Origin: QWHO01 sp039809865
GTDB taxonomy: Bacteria; Vulcanimicrobiota; Xenobia; Xenobiales; QWHO01
Direction: 5' to 3'
Assembly (NCBI GenBank): GCA_039809865.1
Contig: JBDHVW010000023.1
Coordinates: 31,964-95,963 of the forward strand
DNA length: 64,000 nt
Every line of letters begins with the position of its first letter. The first letter of the stretch is position 1. The notes under the pieces were generated by a model. It did no database searches. It was not told the DNA's origin and saw nothing but the letters and a program-made list of their open reading frames with translations. Position numbers and translations under genes: made by a program. Positions 16,678-25,260 of this stretch are shown here, piece by piece.

Positions 16678-17295
16678 TTAACGGATCCCCAGGTCGAGAT
16701 ACCGGTTCAGCAGCGCCGTCTGCTCCGGGCTCAGGGGGAGGAAGGCCAGTCCAAAGCAGCCATCGGTCTGGTGAGCGATGCGGGCCCGGGTCTCGAGCGG
16801 CTCGACGCCCTCGGTCGGGCCGATGCGCAGAGTGACCTCGGACCCCTGCTCCAGGGCCTCGTCCAGCGTGACCAGCACGCCCCCCGGGCCGAGGTTCTCG
16901 ACGTTGCCGGCCAGCTTGCCGTTGACCTGGATCGGCAGCAGGATAGGCGCGCGCACGTCGTTGCGCCGCTCGTCCCTGGAGCTGTCGAGCTGTTTCAGGG
17001 CCGACTCCACCCAGGTGCCCTCGGGCGAGCCGCAGTAGCTGCAGCCGACCTCGATGATGCTGGTGAAGCTCTTGGGCTGGCACCACCGCACCTCGAGCTC
17101 GAGGCCTTTCCCCTCGCGGTCCTGGCGGGCGAAGACGGTCAAACGGGTCCCGGATTCGAGCTTCTGGGGGACGGCCAGACGCATTCCCTCGGCGCCCAGA
17201 TCGATGACGGTGGCGTTGAACTCGGTATCGTCTACTTCGCAGAGAATGGAGTAGCGGCTACCGAAGCGGCGGGTCTGGCGTTTCTGTTGCAGCAC
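16678..17295 (-). CDS. Tandem PilZ-domain protein (probable c-di-GMP receptor)
   Basis: 205 aa from the GTG at 17295; longer starts run deep into hyuB. Two PilZ-like domains are seen. The first has RQTRR and then IDLGAEGMRL; the second has RRNDVR and then ENLGPGGVLV. PilZ proteins bind c-di-GMP through RxxxR and (D/N)xSxxG. Here the Ser is Gly in both copies, so ligand binding may be weakened or altered. It overlaps the end of hyuB by 38 nt. It may link c-di-GMP to the pilus genes nearby, an inference from family knowledge. Confidence 0.8.
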   Translation of the reverse strand: MLQQKRQTRRFGSRYSILCEVDDTEFNATVIDLGAEGMRLAVPQKLESGTRLTVFARQDREGKGLELEVRWCQPKSFTSIIEVGCSYCGSPEGTWVESALKQLDSSRDERRNDVRAPILLPIQVNGKLAGNVENLGPGGVLVTLDEALEQGSEVTLRIGPTEGVEPLETRARIAHQTDGCFGLAFLPLSPEQTALLNRYLDLGIR

Positions 17296-18820
17296 GCGGC
17301 CGATCTTCGGCTTTCCCCCAACCGCCGCCTCCCGGAGTCTGAATGGACAACACCGACCCGGCCGGAAGCTCGCGGGTAAACTGCGCCGGCAACCGCTCGC
17401 GCGTGCCGTCGGGCAGCAGGAGGTGGTCCTCGCCCGGTTGGCCGGGCTCTCCACCGGCCGCGCCCGGAGGACCGGCCGCGCGACGCTGCGCCAGCAGCGA
17501 CACGGTGGCAGGCTGGAGCAACTCGACCTCCCGGACGAGCCCTTCGCCGCCCGGGAAGGCGCCGCTGCCGCCGCTGCCCCGGCGCAGCGCGTAGCGCCTC
17601 AGGCGCAGCGGGTGATCCGACTCGAGCGATTCGGCCGGCGTGTTGCGGGTATTGGTCATGTGCACCTGCAGTCCGGAGCCGCCCGTCTGGTTGCGGGCGG
17701 CTCCCGCGCCTCCGCCCGAGGTCTCGTAGTAGGCCCAGTCGCGCCCTCCCATGACGAGGTTGTTCATGGTGCCGGCCGAGCAGGCGGGCACCACGTCTGG
17801 GAGCAGCTGTCCCAGGGCCTGGAACACGACGTCCACGAGGCGCTGGGAGGTCTCGACGTTGCCGGCGGCCACGGCCGCCCAGGCGGGCGGGTTGACCAGA
17901 CTTCCGGCCGGAGCCACGATGCTGACCGGGTGAAAGGCGCCCTGGTTCACTGGAATGCGGCCTCCCAGCAGGCAGAGCACGCAGTAGTAGACGGCCGCGC
18001 TGGTGACCGGGAACGGCGCATTCAGGTTGGACCGGCGGGCGTCGGCGGTGCCGCTGAAGTCGCAGTGCAGCCCGTCGTCGCGGGTTTCGAGCGTGAGCCG
18101 GAGCGGGACCCGCTCGCCCAGGTCGTCCAGAAAGTCCTCGGCGGTAACGCGGCCCCGGGGCAGCTCGCGCAGACCCTTGCGGACCATCCGCTCGGAGTGC
18201 TCGAGCAGGGCCCGGCAGGCGGCGTGCCATTCGGTTCGACGCGCCAGCTCGGTGGTGCGCTTCTGGGCCGTGTGGTTGGCGGCCATCTGGGCCAGCAGGT
18301 CCCCTTCACGCTCGCGCGGCGTGCGCACGTTGCGCAGCAGCAGCGACCAGATGTCGCCGTTCCGACGGCCGTTTTGCACGAGTCGAACCGGCGGCAGGAT
18401 GAGCCCTTCCTGGACCAGCTCGCGGGACATCGGCATGGAGCCGGCCGCCATTCCCCCCACGTCGGCGTGGTGGGCCCGCGAGGCCGCGTAACCGAGGCGC
18501 ACGCCGCCCAGCGTGAGGGGGGCGACCAGCGTCAGGTCGGGGAGGTGGGTGCCGCCCCAGGTCGGGTCGTTGACCACCACCATGTCCTTCGGACCCATGG
18601 GAACCTCGCGCGCCAGGCGCTGCATCAGTTGCGGCATCGACCCGAGGTGCACCGGGATGTGGGCCGCCTGCGCCAGCAGCTGTCCGTCGTTGTCGAACAG
18701 CGCGCACGAGAAGTCGAGGCGCTCACGGATGTTGGGCGAGAACGCCGACCTGCGCAGGGCGGCTCCCATCTCGTCGGCGATGCCCTCGAGGAGGCTCTGG
18801 AAGACGGCGAGGTCTTTCAT
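17258..18820 (-). CDS. hyuB: Hydantoinase/oxoprolinase B subunit
   Basis: 520 aa. Matches the HyuB family: the N-terminus contains RSAFSPNIRERLDFSCALFD, then HIPVHLGSMP, PTWGGTHLPDLTL, and near the end YYETSGGGAGA and VHMTNTRNTPAE. With HyuA it forms an ATP-dependent amide-ring hydrolase (5-oxoproline, hydantoin, acetone or acetophenone carboxylase-like substrates); the substrate is not evident. ATG at 18820 overlaps the hyuA stop as ATGA, so the subunits are translationally coupled. Full family length. Confidence 0.93.
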   Translation of the reverse strand: MKDLAVFQSLLEGIADEMGAALRRSAFSPNIRERLDFSCALFDNDGQLLAQAAHIPVHLGSMPQLMQRLAREVPMGPKDMVVVNDPTWGGTHLPDLTLVAPLTLGGVRLGYAASRAHHADVGGMAAGSMPMSRELVQEGLILPPVRLVQNGRRNGDIWSLLLRNVRTPREREGDLLAQMAANHTAQKRTTELARRTEWHAACRALLEHSERMVRKGLRELPRGRVTAEDFLDDLGERVPLRLTLETRDDGLHCDFSGTADARRSNLNAPFPVTSAAVYYCVLCLLGGRIPVNQGAFHPVSIVAPAGSLVNPPAWAAVAAGNVETSQRLVDVVFQALGQLLPDVVPACSAGTMNNLVMGGRDWAYYETSGGGAGAARNQTGGSGLQVHMTNTRNTPAESLESDHPLRLRRYALRRGSGGSGAFPGGEGLVREVELLQPATVSLLAQRRAAGPPGAAGGEPGQPGEDHLLLPDGTRERLPAQFTRELPAGSVLSIQTPGGGGWGKAEDRPRAATETPDPPLR

Positions 18821-20688
18821 TGGAGAGGGGGCTCCAGAATCAGGTTTTGATGGGCGTCCACGCGCGCCTTCCAGCCGTCCGCGAGGTAGGTCGTGCAGTC
18901 GAGCTGCTCGATGCGCGCCGGGCCCGCAAAGCAGTCACCCGGCTGCAACCGGGCGCGCTCGAAGCGCATCCCCTGCAATGGGCGCTCCTGCACCGGCGCG
19001 GCGGAGAAGCGCGGCCGGGGGCGGGGGCGGCGCGCGCGCAGACGCAAGGTGACCAGCTCCAGAGTGTAGTCTGGCCGCGCATAGCCGTAGCGCCGCTTGT
19101 GGCGCCGCTCGAAGGCCGTGCGCAGATCCGGCGTGAAGGGCACCGTCAGCTCGAAGCCCTGGCCGCGGTAGCGCAGGTCGGCGAAGCGTTGAAACCTCAG
19201 CCGCGACCCCATGGCCACCCGGGCCCGCTCTTCCAGCTCGGCGAACAGCGGCTGGCACGCGTCGAAGGTTTCGGGGCCCCAGAGCTGCTGGCGCGAAACG
19301 GCAAATTCCCGCATCCAGGGAGCCACCAGGGCGCCCAGGGCCGAGAGCACGCCCGGATAGAGGGGCACCAGCACGCGCGGCATCCCCAGCTTCTCGGCCA
19401 GGGAGCACGCGAAGAGGGGTCCCGCGCCCCCGAAGGGCACCAGGGTGAACCGCGCCGGGTCGAACCCGCGCTCCAGCGAGATCACTCGCAGGGCGCGCTC
19501 CATGTGGGCCTCGGCCACGGCCAGCACGTGCCGGGCGGCCTCCCGCGCCTCCCCGAGACCTAGGCGCTCGAGGGCCTGGCGCGAGCGCGCGGGATCGACC
19601 GTGATCTCTCCACCGGCCAGCACCGAGGGCATGCGCTCGAGAACCAGCAGCGCATCGGTCACGGTGGCTCGCTCGCCTCGTCCGTAGGCGGCCGGACCGG
19701 GGTCGGACCCGGCCGACTCGGGGCCAACCCGCAGGACCCCCCCGTCGTCCAACCAGGCCAGCGAGCCGCCCCCGGCGCCCACGGTGTGGACGTCGATCAT
19801 CAGCTGGCGGACGGGGAGCTGCTCCAACTCGCCCTCGGCCGTGTAGGCCACCTCGCCCGGGCAGAGCGATACGTCGGTGGACGTTCCGCCCATGTCCAGG
19901 GTGACGATGGCCGGAAAGCCGGCCTGGCGGGCCACCTCGAACGCTCCGTGGACGCCCGCCGCCGGTCCCGACAGCACGGCCGCCACGGCCCGCTGCGAGG
20001 CCTCGGCCGCGCTCATCACGGCCCCGGCCGAGTGCACTACGAAGAACTTGCGGCAACCGCGGCGCGCCAGCTCCCGATCGAGCTCCTCGAGGTAGCGCCC
20101 CAGGACGGGCTGCAGGTAGGCGTTCAGCACGGTCGTGGAGGCGCGCTCGTACTCGCGCATCTCGCCGCAGACCTGATGGGAGAGCGATACCGGCAGGCCC
20201 GGGAGGGCCTCGGCCACGGCCAGCTCGTGCTCGGGACGCAGGAAGCTGAACAGAAGGCAGACGGCGACCGACTCGATCCCTTCGAGCGGAAACTCCTCGG
20301 GCAGCCGTAGGGGCTCCAGCACCTCGCCGTTGGCCGCCACCCGCTCGTGGACCTCGAGCGTATGGCGCGTGAGCGGCTCGGCTTTGCGAGGGACCAGCGC
20401 ATAGAGGTCGGGGCGCGTGCCCCGGCCCAGCTCGAGCAGATCGGCGAAACCGGCGGTCGTGATCAGCGCCGTGCGCGCGCCCCTTCGTTCCAGAAAGGCG
20501 TTGGTTCCAACGGTGGTGCCCAGGGCCAGCTCGAAGGGAGCGCGCGGGCCCAGTTTCTCCAGCCCGCGCAGCACTCCGGGGGCGGCCGAGGGTCGGGTGG
20601 TGCTGACTTTGGCCAGGTGCAGGCGCCCGTCCTGGAACAGCACCAGATCGGTGAAGGTGCCGCCCGTATCCACGCCCACGAGGCTCAC
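18817..20688 (-). CDS. hyuA: Hydantoinase/oxoprolinase A subunit
   Basis: 623 aa from the GTG at 20688, which begins SLVGVDTGGTFTDLVL, the conserved ATP-binding N-terminus of HyuA. The frame continues upstream through a 27-bp tandem repeat and would add a Cys/Arg-rich 42-residue extension, which I reject. Further landmarks are VTLDMGGTSTDVSL, the VGAGGGSLAW segment and VPFGGAGPLFACSLAE. Partner of the overlapping hyuB. Confidence 0.93.
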   Translation of the reverse strand: MSLVGVDTGGTFTDLVLFQDGRLHLAKVSTTRPSAAPGVLRGLEKLGPRAPFELALGTTVGTNAFLERRGARTALITTAGFADLLELGRGTRPDLYALVPRKAEPLTRHTLEVHERVAANGEVLEPLRLPEEFPLEGIESVAVCLLFSFLRPEHELAVAEALPGLPVSLSHQVCGEMREYERASTTVLNAYLQPVLGRYLEELDRELARRGCRKFFVVHSAGAVMSAAEASQRAVAAVLSGPAAGVHGAFEVARQAGFPAIVTLDMGGTSTDVSLCPGEVAYTAEGELEQLPVRQLMIDVHTVGAGGGSLAWLDDGGVLRVGPESAGSDPGPAAYGRGERATVTDALLVLERMPSVLAGGEITVDPARSRQALERLGLGEAREAARHVLAVAEAHMERALRVISLERGFDPARFTLVPFGGAGPLFACSLAEKLGMPRVLVPLYPGVLSALGALVAPWMREFAVSRQQLWGPETFDACQPLFAELEERARVAMGSRLRFQRFADLRYRGQGFELTVPFTPDLRTAFERRHKRRYGYARPDYTLELVTLRLRARRPRPRPRFSAAPVQERPLQGMRFERARLQPGDCFAGPARIEQLDCTTYLADGWKARVDAHQNLILEPPLQ

Positions 20689-20736
20689 CTGGAGTTCTGT
20701 CGCCCCGGGGGCCTGAAGGTCCTGCCCGCACCCCCC

Positions 20737-20817
20737 ACAGCGACGACAGGAGCGGTCCACGAAACAGCGACGACAGGAGCGGTCCACGAAACAGCGACGA
20801 CAGGAGCGGTCCACGGG
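20737..20817. repeat. Three tandem 27-bp repeats between hyuA and the divergent gene
   Basis: Copies at 20737-20763, 20764-20790 and 20791-20817. The first two are identical and the third differs only in its last bases. The unit contains GACGACAGGAGCGG. The array lies about 50 bp upstream of the hyuA start and ends 22 bp before the ATG at 20840. Candidate operator array or slippage-generated repeat; head-to-tail with no spacers, so not CRISPR. Confidence 0.9.
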
Positions 20818-20839
20818 TTATAGCGAATTAAGCCTTGTT

Positions 20840-21988
20840 ATGCAATTTGGCGACGCGATCAACAACGCTTTCGAGCGCACCAAGTATCTACTCTGGGAGC
20901 GCCGCTCCCGCACCCGCTGGCGCAACTTCGCGCTCCTGAGCTGGCTCTGCGGCTATTCGGGCGGAGGCGGCGGGGGAGGCGGCGGCGACTTCAGCTCGCT
21001 GTTCAAAGGCACCGGTGACAAGCGCGACACCTCGATGCGGTTGCTGCTCGGGTGCTCGCTGGCCTCGGCCCTGGGCGCGGGCGCGAGCGAGTTCGACGAG
21101 ATCAAGCCCTACATCGGCCTGATCCTGGTGCTGTGCCTGGGCATCTTCGCCCTGAGCATGTTCGTGCTCTACGCCAGCAACTTCGCCCGCGTCATCCTGG
21201 TCGAGAACATCGTGCACGACCGCGACGCGATCGCCGAGCCCTGGTCCCGCCTTTCCGGCATGGGCTGGTCGGTGCTCTGGTGGGGCGTGGGCTATTTCTT
21301 TGTCAGCGCCGTCATCCTCGGCCTGCTGGTGGTCGCGCCGGGCGTCGGCATCGCCGTGATGGGCGAGCACGACCCGGGCATGTACCTCCTCTATCTCCCG
21401 TTCTTCCTCTGGCTCTTCGCGGTCTTGCTGCCGCTGGGCTTCATCCAGGGCTACTTCCAGGAGATCGTCATCCCGCTGATGTACCGGCAGAAGTGCTCCT
21501 CGACTGAAGCCTGGGCCATCTTCAAACCCCTCTTCAACGCCCAGAAGGGCAAGTGGATCGTCTACATGCTGCTCCACTTCTTCCTGGTCATGGCGGCCAG
21601 CATCGTGGCCAGCATGATTATGCTGATGGTGCTGCTGATGGTCGGCCTCGTGCTGGGCCTGCCGACGCTGGCCATGTTCGCCGTCAGCTCGACCGCCGGC
21701 ATCGTGACCGCGGTGGTCACGGGCACGCTGTTCGTGATCGCCTGCTTCGTGTTCGGCTGCCTGCTGACGATGCCGGTGACCGTGCTGGGACGCAGCTTCT
21801 CGATGTATATCCTGCAGCAGGTCGCCCCCGAGTATGGCTTCCTGCCGCTGGGTGGCCGCCCCCTGAGCGTCGACCCGATCACCGGGATGGTGCAGGGCCC
21901 CGAAGCCGGAGTCGGGCTCAACCCGGCCGAGACGCAGCCGATGCCGACCGAATCCTCCGAGTGGAGCGACATGCCCCCCCATGGATAA
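20840..21988 (+). CDS. Multi-pass membrane protein, unknown
   Basis: 382 aa with six or seven hydrophobic segments and a poly-Gly linker (nine Gly) near residues 41-49. The N-terminus MQFGDAINNAFERTKYLLW and the pattern of paired helices resemble DUF975/DUF7544-like or glycerophosphoryl-diester-associated membrane proteins, found often in Gram-positives and environmental bacteria, but I cannot assign a family with confidence. The last 45 residues are soluble and Pro-rich. Overlaps msrB by 8 nt. Confidence 0.8.
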   Translation: MQFGDAINNAFERTKYLLWERRSRTRWRNFALLSWLCGYSGGGGGGGGGDFSSLFKGTGDKRDTSMRLLLGCSLASALGAGASEFDEIKPYIGLILVLCLGIFALSMFVLYASNFARVILVENIVHDRDAIAEPWSRLSGMGWSVLWWGVGYFFVSAVILGLLVVAPGVGIAVMGEHDPGMYLLYLPFFLWLFAVLLPLGFIQGYFQEIVIPLMYRQKCSSTEAWAIFKPLFNAQKGKWIVYMLLHFFLVMAASIVASMIMLMVLLMVGLVLGLPTLAMFAVSSTAGIVTAVVTGTLFVIACFVFGCLLTMPVTVLGRSFSMYILQQVAPEYGFLPLGGRPLSVDPITGMVQGPEAGVGLNPAETQPMPTESSEWSDMPPHG

Positions 21989-22355
21989 AGATTGGAAGAC
22001 CTGTCTGACCCCCGAGCAGTATCGCATCTTGCGCGAGAAGGGCACCGAGCGCGCCTTCACCGGCAAGTATTACGCCCACAAAGAGGACGGCACTTACCTC
22101 TGCGCCGGATGCGGCCACGAGCTGTTCAGCTCCGACACCAAGTTCGACTCGGGCACGGGCTGGCCGAGCTTCTACCGGCCGGTCGACCCGAGTGCGGTTG
22201 GGGAGGAGCACGATGCCACCCATGGCATGGTGCGCACCGAGGTGGTCTGCAGCAAGTGCGGCGGCCATCTGGGCCACGTGTTCCCGGACGGGCCCAACCC
22301 CACCGGGTTGCGCTACTGCATCAACTCCGAGTCGCTGGACTTCAAGCCTGCATGA
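21981..22355 (+). CDS. msrB: Peptide-methionine (R)-S-oxide reductase
   Basis: 124 aa cytoplasmic repair enzyme for oxidised methionine. Zinc site CxxC pairs at C41/C44 and C90/C93, catalytic C113 in GLRYCINSESL, and the GTGWPSFYRP signature are all present. Start ATG overlaps the membrane-protein gene; the end overlaps the Fur-family gene as ATGA. Co-transcription with a peroxide/metal-type regulator and a quinone reductase suggests an oxidative-stress operon. Confidence 0.97.
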   Translation: MDKDWKTCLTPEQYRILREKGTERAFTGKYYAHKEDGTYLCAGCGHELFSSDTKFDSGTGWPSFYRPVDPSAVGEEHDATHGMVRTEVVCSKCGGHLGHVFPDGPNPTGLRYCINSESLDFKPA

Positions 22356-22765
22356 TCGCATCCGTCCTGCGCGAGAAGGGCTTGCGGGCCACTCCCCAGC
22401 GCACGGTCATCCTCGAGCTGCTGCACGAGGTCGAGGGGCATCGCCACCAGACCGCGCAAGAGCTGTTCCAGCAGGCGCAGGACCGTCTGCCGGGCCTGAA
22501 TCTGGCCACCATCTACCGCACTCTGGAGGGCCTGTTCGAGGCGGGCCTGGTCGACCGTATGGACGCGGGCGAATCGGTTCGCTACTCGCTGCGTGACCCG
22601 CACCACCTGCACGGTCACCTGCACTGCCGCCAGTGCGGCCATGGTCCCGAGATCGGCTCCGATGATCTGGGCTCGATCGCCCGCCTGATTGGCGAGCGGT
22701 ACGGGTTCGTGCTGGACGTGAACCACCTGACCCTCAGCGGCGTTTGCCAGAGCTGCTCGACCTAG
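22352..22765 (+). CDS. Fur-family transcriptional regulator (PerR/Fur-like)
   Basis: 137 aa. N-terminal winged helix (LRATPQRTVILELL, recognition helix NLATIYRTLEGL) and a C-terminal dimerisation domain with His-rich metal site (HHLHGHLHC) and two structural-zinc CxxC pairs (C92/C95 and C132/C135). Binding of iron, zinc or peroxide sensing cannot be separated by sequence. Overlaps msrB (ATGA), which argues for a peroxide-responsive PerR-like role. Confidence 0.93.
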   Translation: MIASVLREKGLRATPQRTVILELLHEVEGHRHQTAQELFQQAQDRLPGLNLATIYRTLEGLFEAGLVDRMDAGESVRYSLRDPHHLHGHLHCRQCGHGPEIGSDDLGSIARLIGERYGFVLDVNHLTLSGVCQSCST

Positions 22766-22769
22766 AGTT

Positions 22770-23663
22770 ATGGGCCATTTCGTCGCTGGAGAGTGGGTTT
22801 CGGGTTGGTACAAAGCGGACGCCAAAGGCCACTTCGTCCGCCCCGAGACGACCTTCCGCGGCACCGCCGAGCCCGTCAGCGGACGCTACCACCTGTATGT
22901 CTCGCTGGCCTGTCCCTGGGCCCACCGCACGCTGATCGCGCGCAGCCTGCTGGGGCTGACGGAGCACATCGCGGTCACGGTGGTGGACTGGTTTCTCGAC
23001 GACGACGGCTGGCGCTTCTTCGAAGGGCAGCCCGAGCCGCTGTTCGGCTTCACCCGTCTGCGTGAGCTCTACCGAAAGGCCGACGAGCACTACACGGGCC
23101 GCGTCACCGTCCCGGTTCTGTGGGACAGAGAGCGCGGCACCATCGTGCAGAATGAGTCGCGCGAGATCCTGCGCCAGCTCTGCACCGTATTCAAGCCGTT
23201 GAGCAACGGTCGCGAGCTCTCACCGCCACACCAGCGAGCCGAGATCGACTCCGTCCTGGACGACATTTACAACCCCATCAACAACGGCGTTTATCGCTGC
23301 GGGTTCGCCCACACCCAGGTGGCCTACGACGAGGCGGTCAAAGCGCTCTACGCTGCGCTGGACAAGTACGAGGAGCGCCTGGCAAGTCGAACCTTCCTTT
23401 GCGGTGAGGAGCTCACCGAGGCCGACATCTGCCTCTTCACCACCCTGGTCCGCTTCGATCCGGTCTACAGCGTGCATTTCAAGTGCAGCCGCAAGCGCAT
23501 TCAGGACTACCCGAACCTCCATCGCTTCACCAGGGCCGTTTACCATACGCCGGGCGTCACCGAGACGGTCGACTTCGACCATATCCGCAACCACTACTAC
23601 GTTTCTCACGATTTTATCAACCCGCGCCGCATCGTGGCGGCGATGCCGGACCTCCCCCTGTAA
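22770..23663 (+). CDS. Glutathionyl-hydroquinone reductase (Xi-class GST, YqjG/PcpF-like)
   Basis: 297 aa. The catalytic Cys48 lies in LACPWAHRTLIARSLLGL, followed by VPVLWDRERGTIVQNES for glutathione binding and the all-helical GST C-terminal domain (ADICLFTTLVRFDPVY). These enzymes reduce glutathionyl-hydroquinones, protecting against quinone stress. Four nucleotides after the Fur-family gene, so probably the third gene of an oxidative-stress operon. Presence implies glutathione or a similar thiol in this organism. Confidence 0.93.
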   Translation: MGHFVAGEWVSGWYKADAKGHFVRPETTFRGTAEPVSGRYHLYVSLACPWAHRTLIARSLLGLTEHIAVTVVDWFLDDDGWRFFEGQPEPLFGFTRLRELYRKADEHYTGRVTVPVLWDRERGTIVQNESREILRQLCTVFKPLSNGRELSPPHQRAEIDSVLDDIYNPINNGVYRCGFAHTQVAYDEAVKALYAALDKYEERLASRTFLCGEELTEADICLFTTLVRFDPVYSVHFKCSRKRIQDYPNLHRFTRAVYHTPGVTETVDFDHIRNHYYVSHDFINPRRIVAAMPDLPL

Positions 23664-23697
23664 GAGGTTTTTCAGGGCGGTACGGCATCCTGGTCCC

Positions 23698-25260
23698 GTG
23701 CAGGTCCGCGCGCTTCAAAAACTCTCTTGGCAATCGTCGCTCTCCCGGCCGACCGCGGCCCACGCCGCCACGCAGTCGAGCGACCAGTTCGCACCCGGCC
23801 AGACCTCGGAATTGCCGCGCCTGCAGCTCGTTCCCGACAGCTTCCCCCCGGTGGAGACGGAAGGCTGGCGCCTGAGCGACCTGGCGGACGTGGGCGAGAC
23901 GCTCAAGCAGGCGCGCGCGATCGTCAACCGCACCGCTCCGTTCAAGAGCTACGTCGTCAACGGCAACAGCGGCAGCGGGATGACCACCCTGCTCAAAGCG
24001 ATGGCGGGCGAATTCCATGCCCGGGGCACCCCCACGATCTTCGTCCAGGGCGCCTTCCTGAACGGCAGCGTCCGCGACCTGTTTGCGCGAGCCCGCGAGA
24101 AGAAGGCGGTCATCTTCGTGGACGGCCTGGACGGGCTGGCCCCAATTCGCAACAAGGATCATGCCAACCAGACGATGCTGCAGGTGGCGCAGGAGCTCGA
24201 GAAGGGAGACGTGCAGGTCATCGCGGGCACCAGCCGCACCGATATGGTGGATGCCGAGGTGATGACCCACCTCCCCGGCCTGCTGACCATCGCCCAGCCC
24301 CGCAACGAGATCGAGCGCAAGGGGATCATCGACGCGCTGGTCAAGCGCAAAGGACTCGAGGCCGATCCGGACGAGCTGACCGAGATGGCCGCCGCCACGC
24401 GCGGGAAGGGGCCTTCGGACCTGAATGCCATCCTGGATATCGCCGTGCAGCGAGCCGGGGGGAAGAAGCTCTCGGATGGCGACCTGATGGAAGCCCGCCT
24501 GACGTTCCTCTCCGGTCCCCCCGAGCCGATCACGGTGGATGACCGGTTCTTTCGCATCTCGGTGGCTCACGAGATGGGCCACGTGGTGACGCGTCACGTT
24601 TTCCAGCAGATGGGCCGGGTGAGCACCAATCCGGACGAGCTGCCGCAAGCGATCGACCTGGTCAGCTTCCATCCCCGTCAGGGCGCGCAGGCCTTCGTCA
24701 ACCTGATGTTCGGCGGCAACAATGGCAAAACGTTTGAGTACTACTTCGCCGAGATGTCTTCCGACTACGGCGGCCGCGCGGCCGAATACTTCTTCGGCAA
24801 GGGTCACCTCTCGGCGGGGCCCGGCGGCGACCTGAACCACGCCGAGGACCTGGCGTCCAAGGCGGACGCACTGGCCAAAGAGGCCGTCAGCAAAGGGATG
24901 GGGCAGACGTCGGGGGTCGACATCAACGCGCCCACGGCTCCCGCCGACGTTTCCAGGCTGAAGTCGACGGCCGAGAAGGTGGCTTACAGCGTGGTCGCCT
25001 TCTACGGGCCGTTCATCAAGGACTTTGCCAATGAGATGCTGGAGCGCCAGAAATCGGGCGCGACGCTGAACTTTACCGGCCGCGAGCTCACCAGCCGCCT
25101 CGTCGCCTGGGAGCGCGAGCGCGCGGTGCCTCTGGCGGTGCTGATGAACCAGGTGCGCGCGCTGCGCGACGAGCTGCGCCCGGCCGTGCCGCAGGTCTTC
25201 GATACCGAGTCCAACCGCTGGCTGCCCGCGTCGACCTTCGCCGAGAAGCTGGCCTTCTGA
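23698..25260 (+). CDS. FtsH-like M41 zinc peptidase with degenerate AAA domain
   Basis: 520 aa from the GTG at 23698 (leader MQVRALQKLSWQSSLSRPT). No membrane segment. An AAA-like domain (about 60-270) has GNSGSGMTT (89-97), where the Walker A Lys is Met95, and VIFVDGLDGL (138-147), where the Walker B Glu is Gly143; the Arg-finger RPGRFDR of FtsH is absent. The M41 peptidase site is intact: HEMGH at 291-295 and a likely third zinc ligand D378 in GGDLNHAEDL. So it looks like an ATP-independent or regulated FtsH relative. Its TGA is directly followed in frame by the ATG of the next gene. Confidence 0.85.
   Translation: MQVRALQKLSWQSSLSRPTAAHAATQSSDQFAPGQTSELPRLQLVPDSFPPVETEGWRLSDLADVGETLKQARAIVNRTAPFKSYVVNGNSGSGMTTLLKAMAGEFHARGTPTIFVQGAFLNGSVRDLFARAREKKAVIFVDGLDGLAPIRNKDHANQTMLQVAQELEKGDVQVIAGTSRTDMVDAEVMTHLPGLLTIAQPRNEIERKGIIDALVKRKGLEADPDELTEMAAATRGKGPSDLNAILDIAVQRAGGKKLSDGDLMEARLTFLSGPPEPITVDDRFFRISVAHEMGHVVTRHVFQQMGRVSTNPDELPQAIDLVSFHPRQGAQAFVNLMFGGNNGKTFEYYFAEMSSDYGGRAAEYFFGKGHLSAGPGGDLNHAEDLASKADALAKEAVSKGMGQTSGVDINAPTAPADVSRLKSTAEKVAYSVVAFYGPFIKDFANEMLERQKSGATLNFTGRELTSRLVAWERERAVPLAVLMNQVRALRDELRPAVPQVFDTESNRWLPASTFAEKLAF

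Noticed and set aside
20689..20814. Cys/Arg-rich 42-residue N-terminal extension of HyuA
   Set aside because: It is only the translation of the 27-bp tandem repeat; HyuA proteins start at the DTGGTFTD strand, which the GTG at 20688 provides.
20737..20817. CRISPR-like array
   Set aside because: Units are directly adjacent with no spacers and no cas genes are present.
23698..25260. Housekeeping FtsH
   Set aside because: No membrane anchor, and the Walker A, Walker B and arginine-finger residues are missing.
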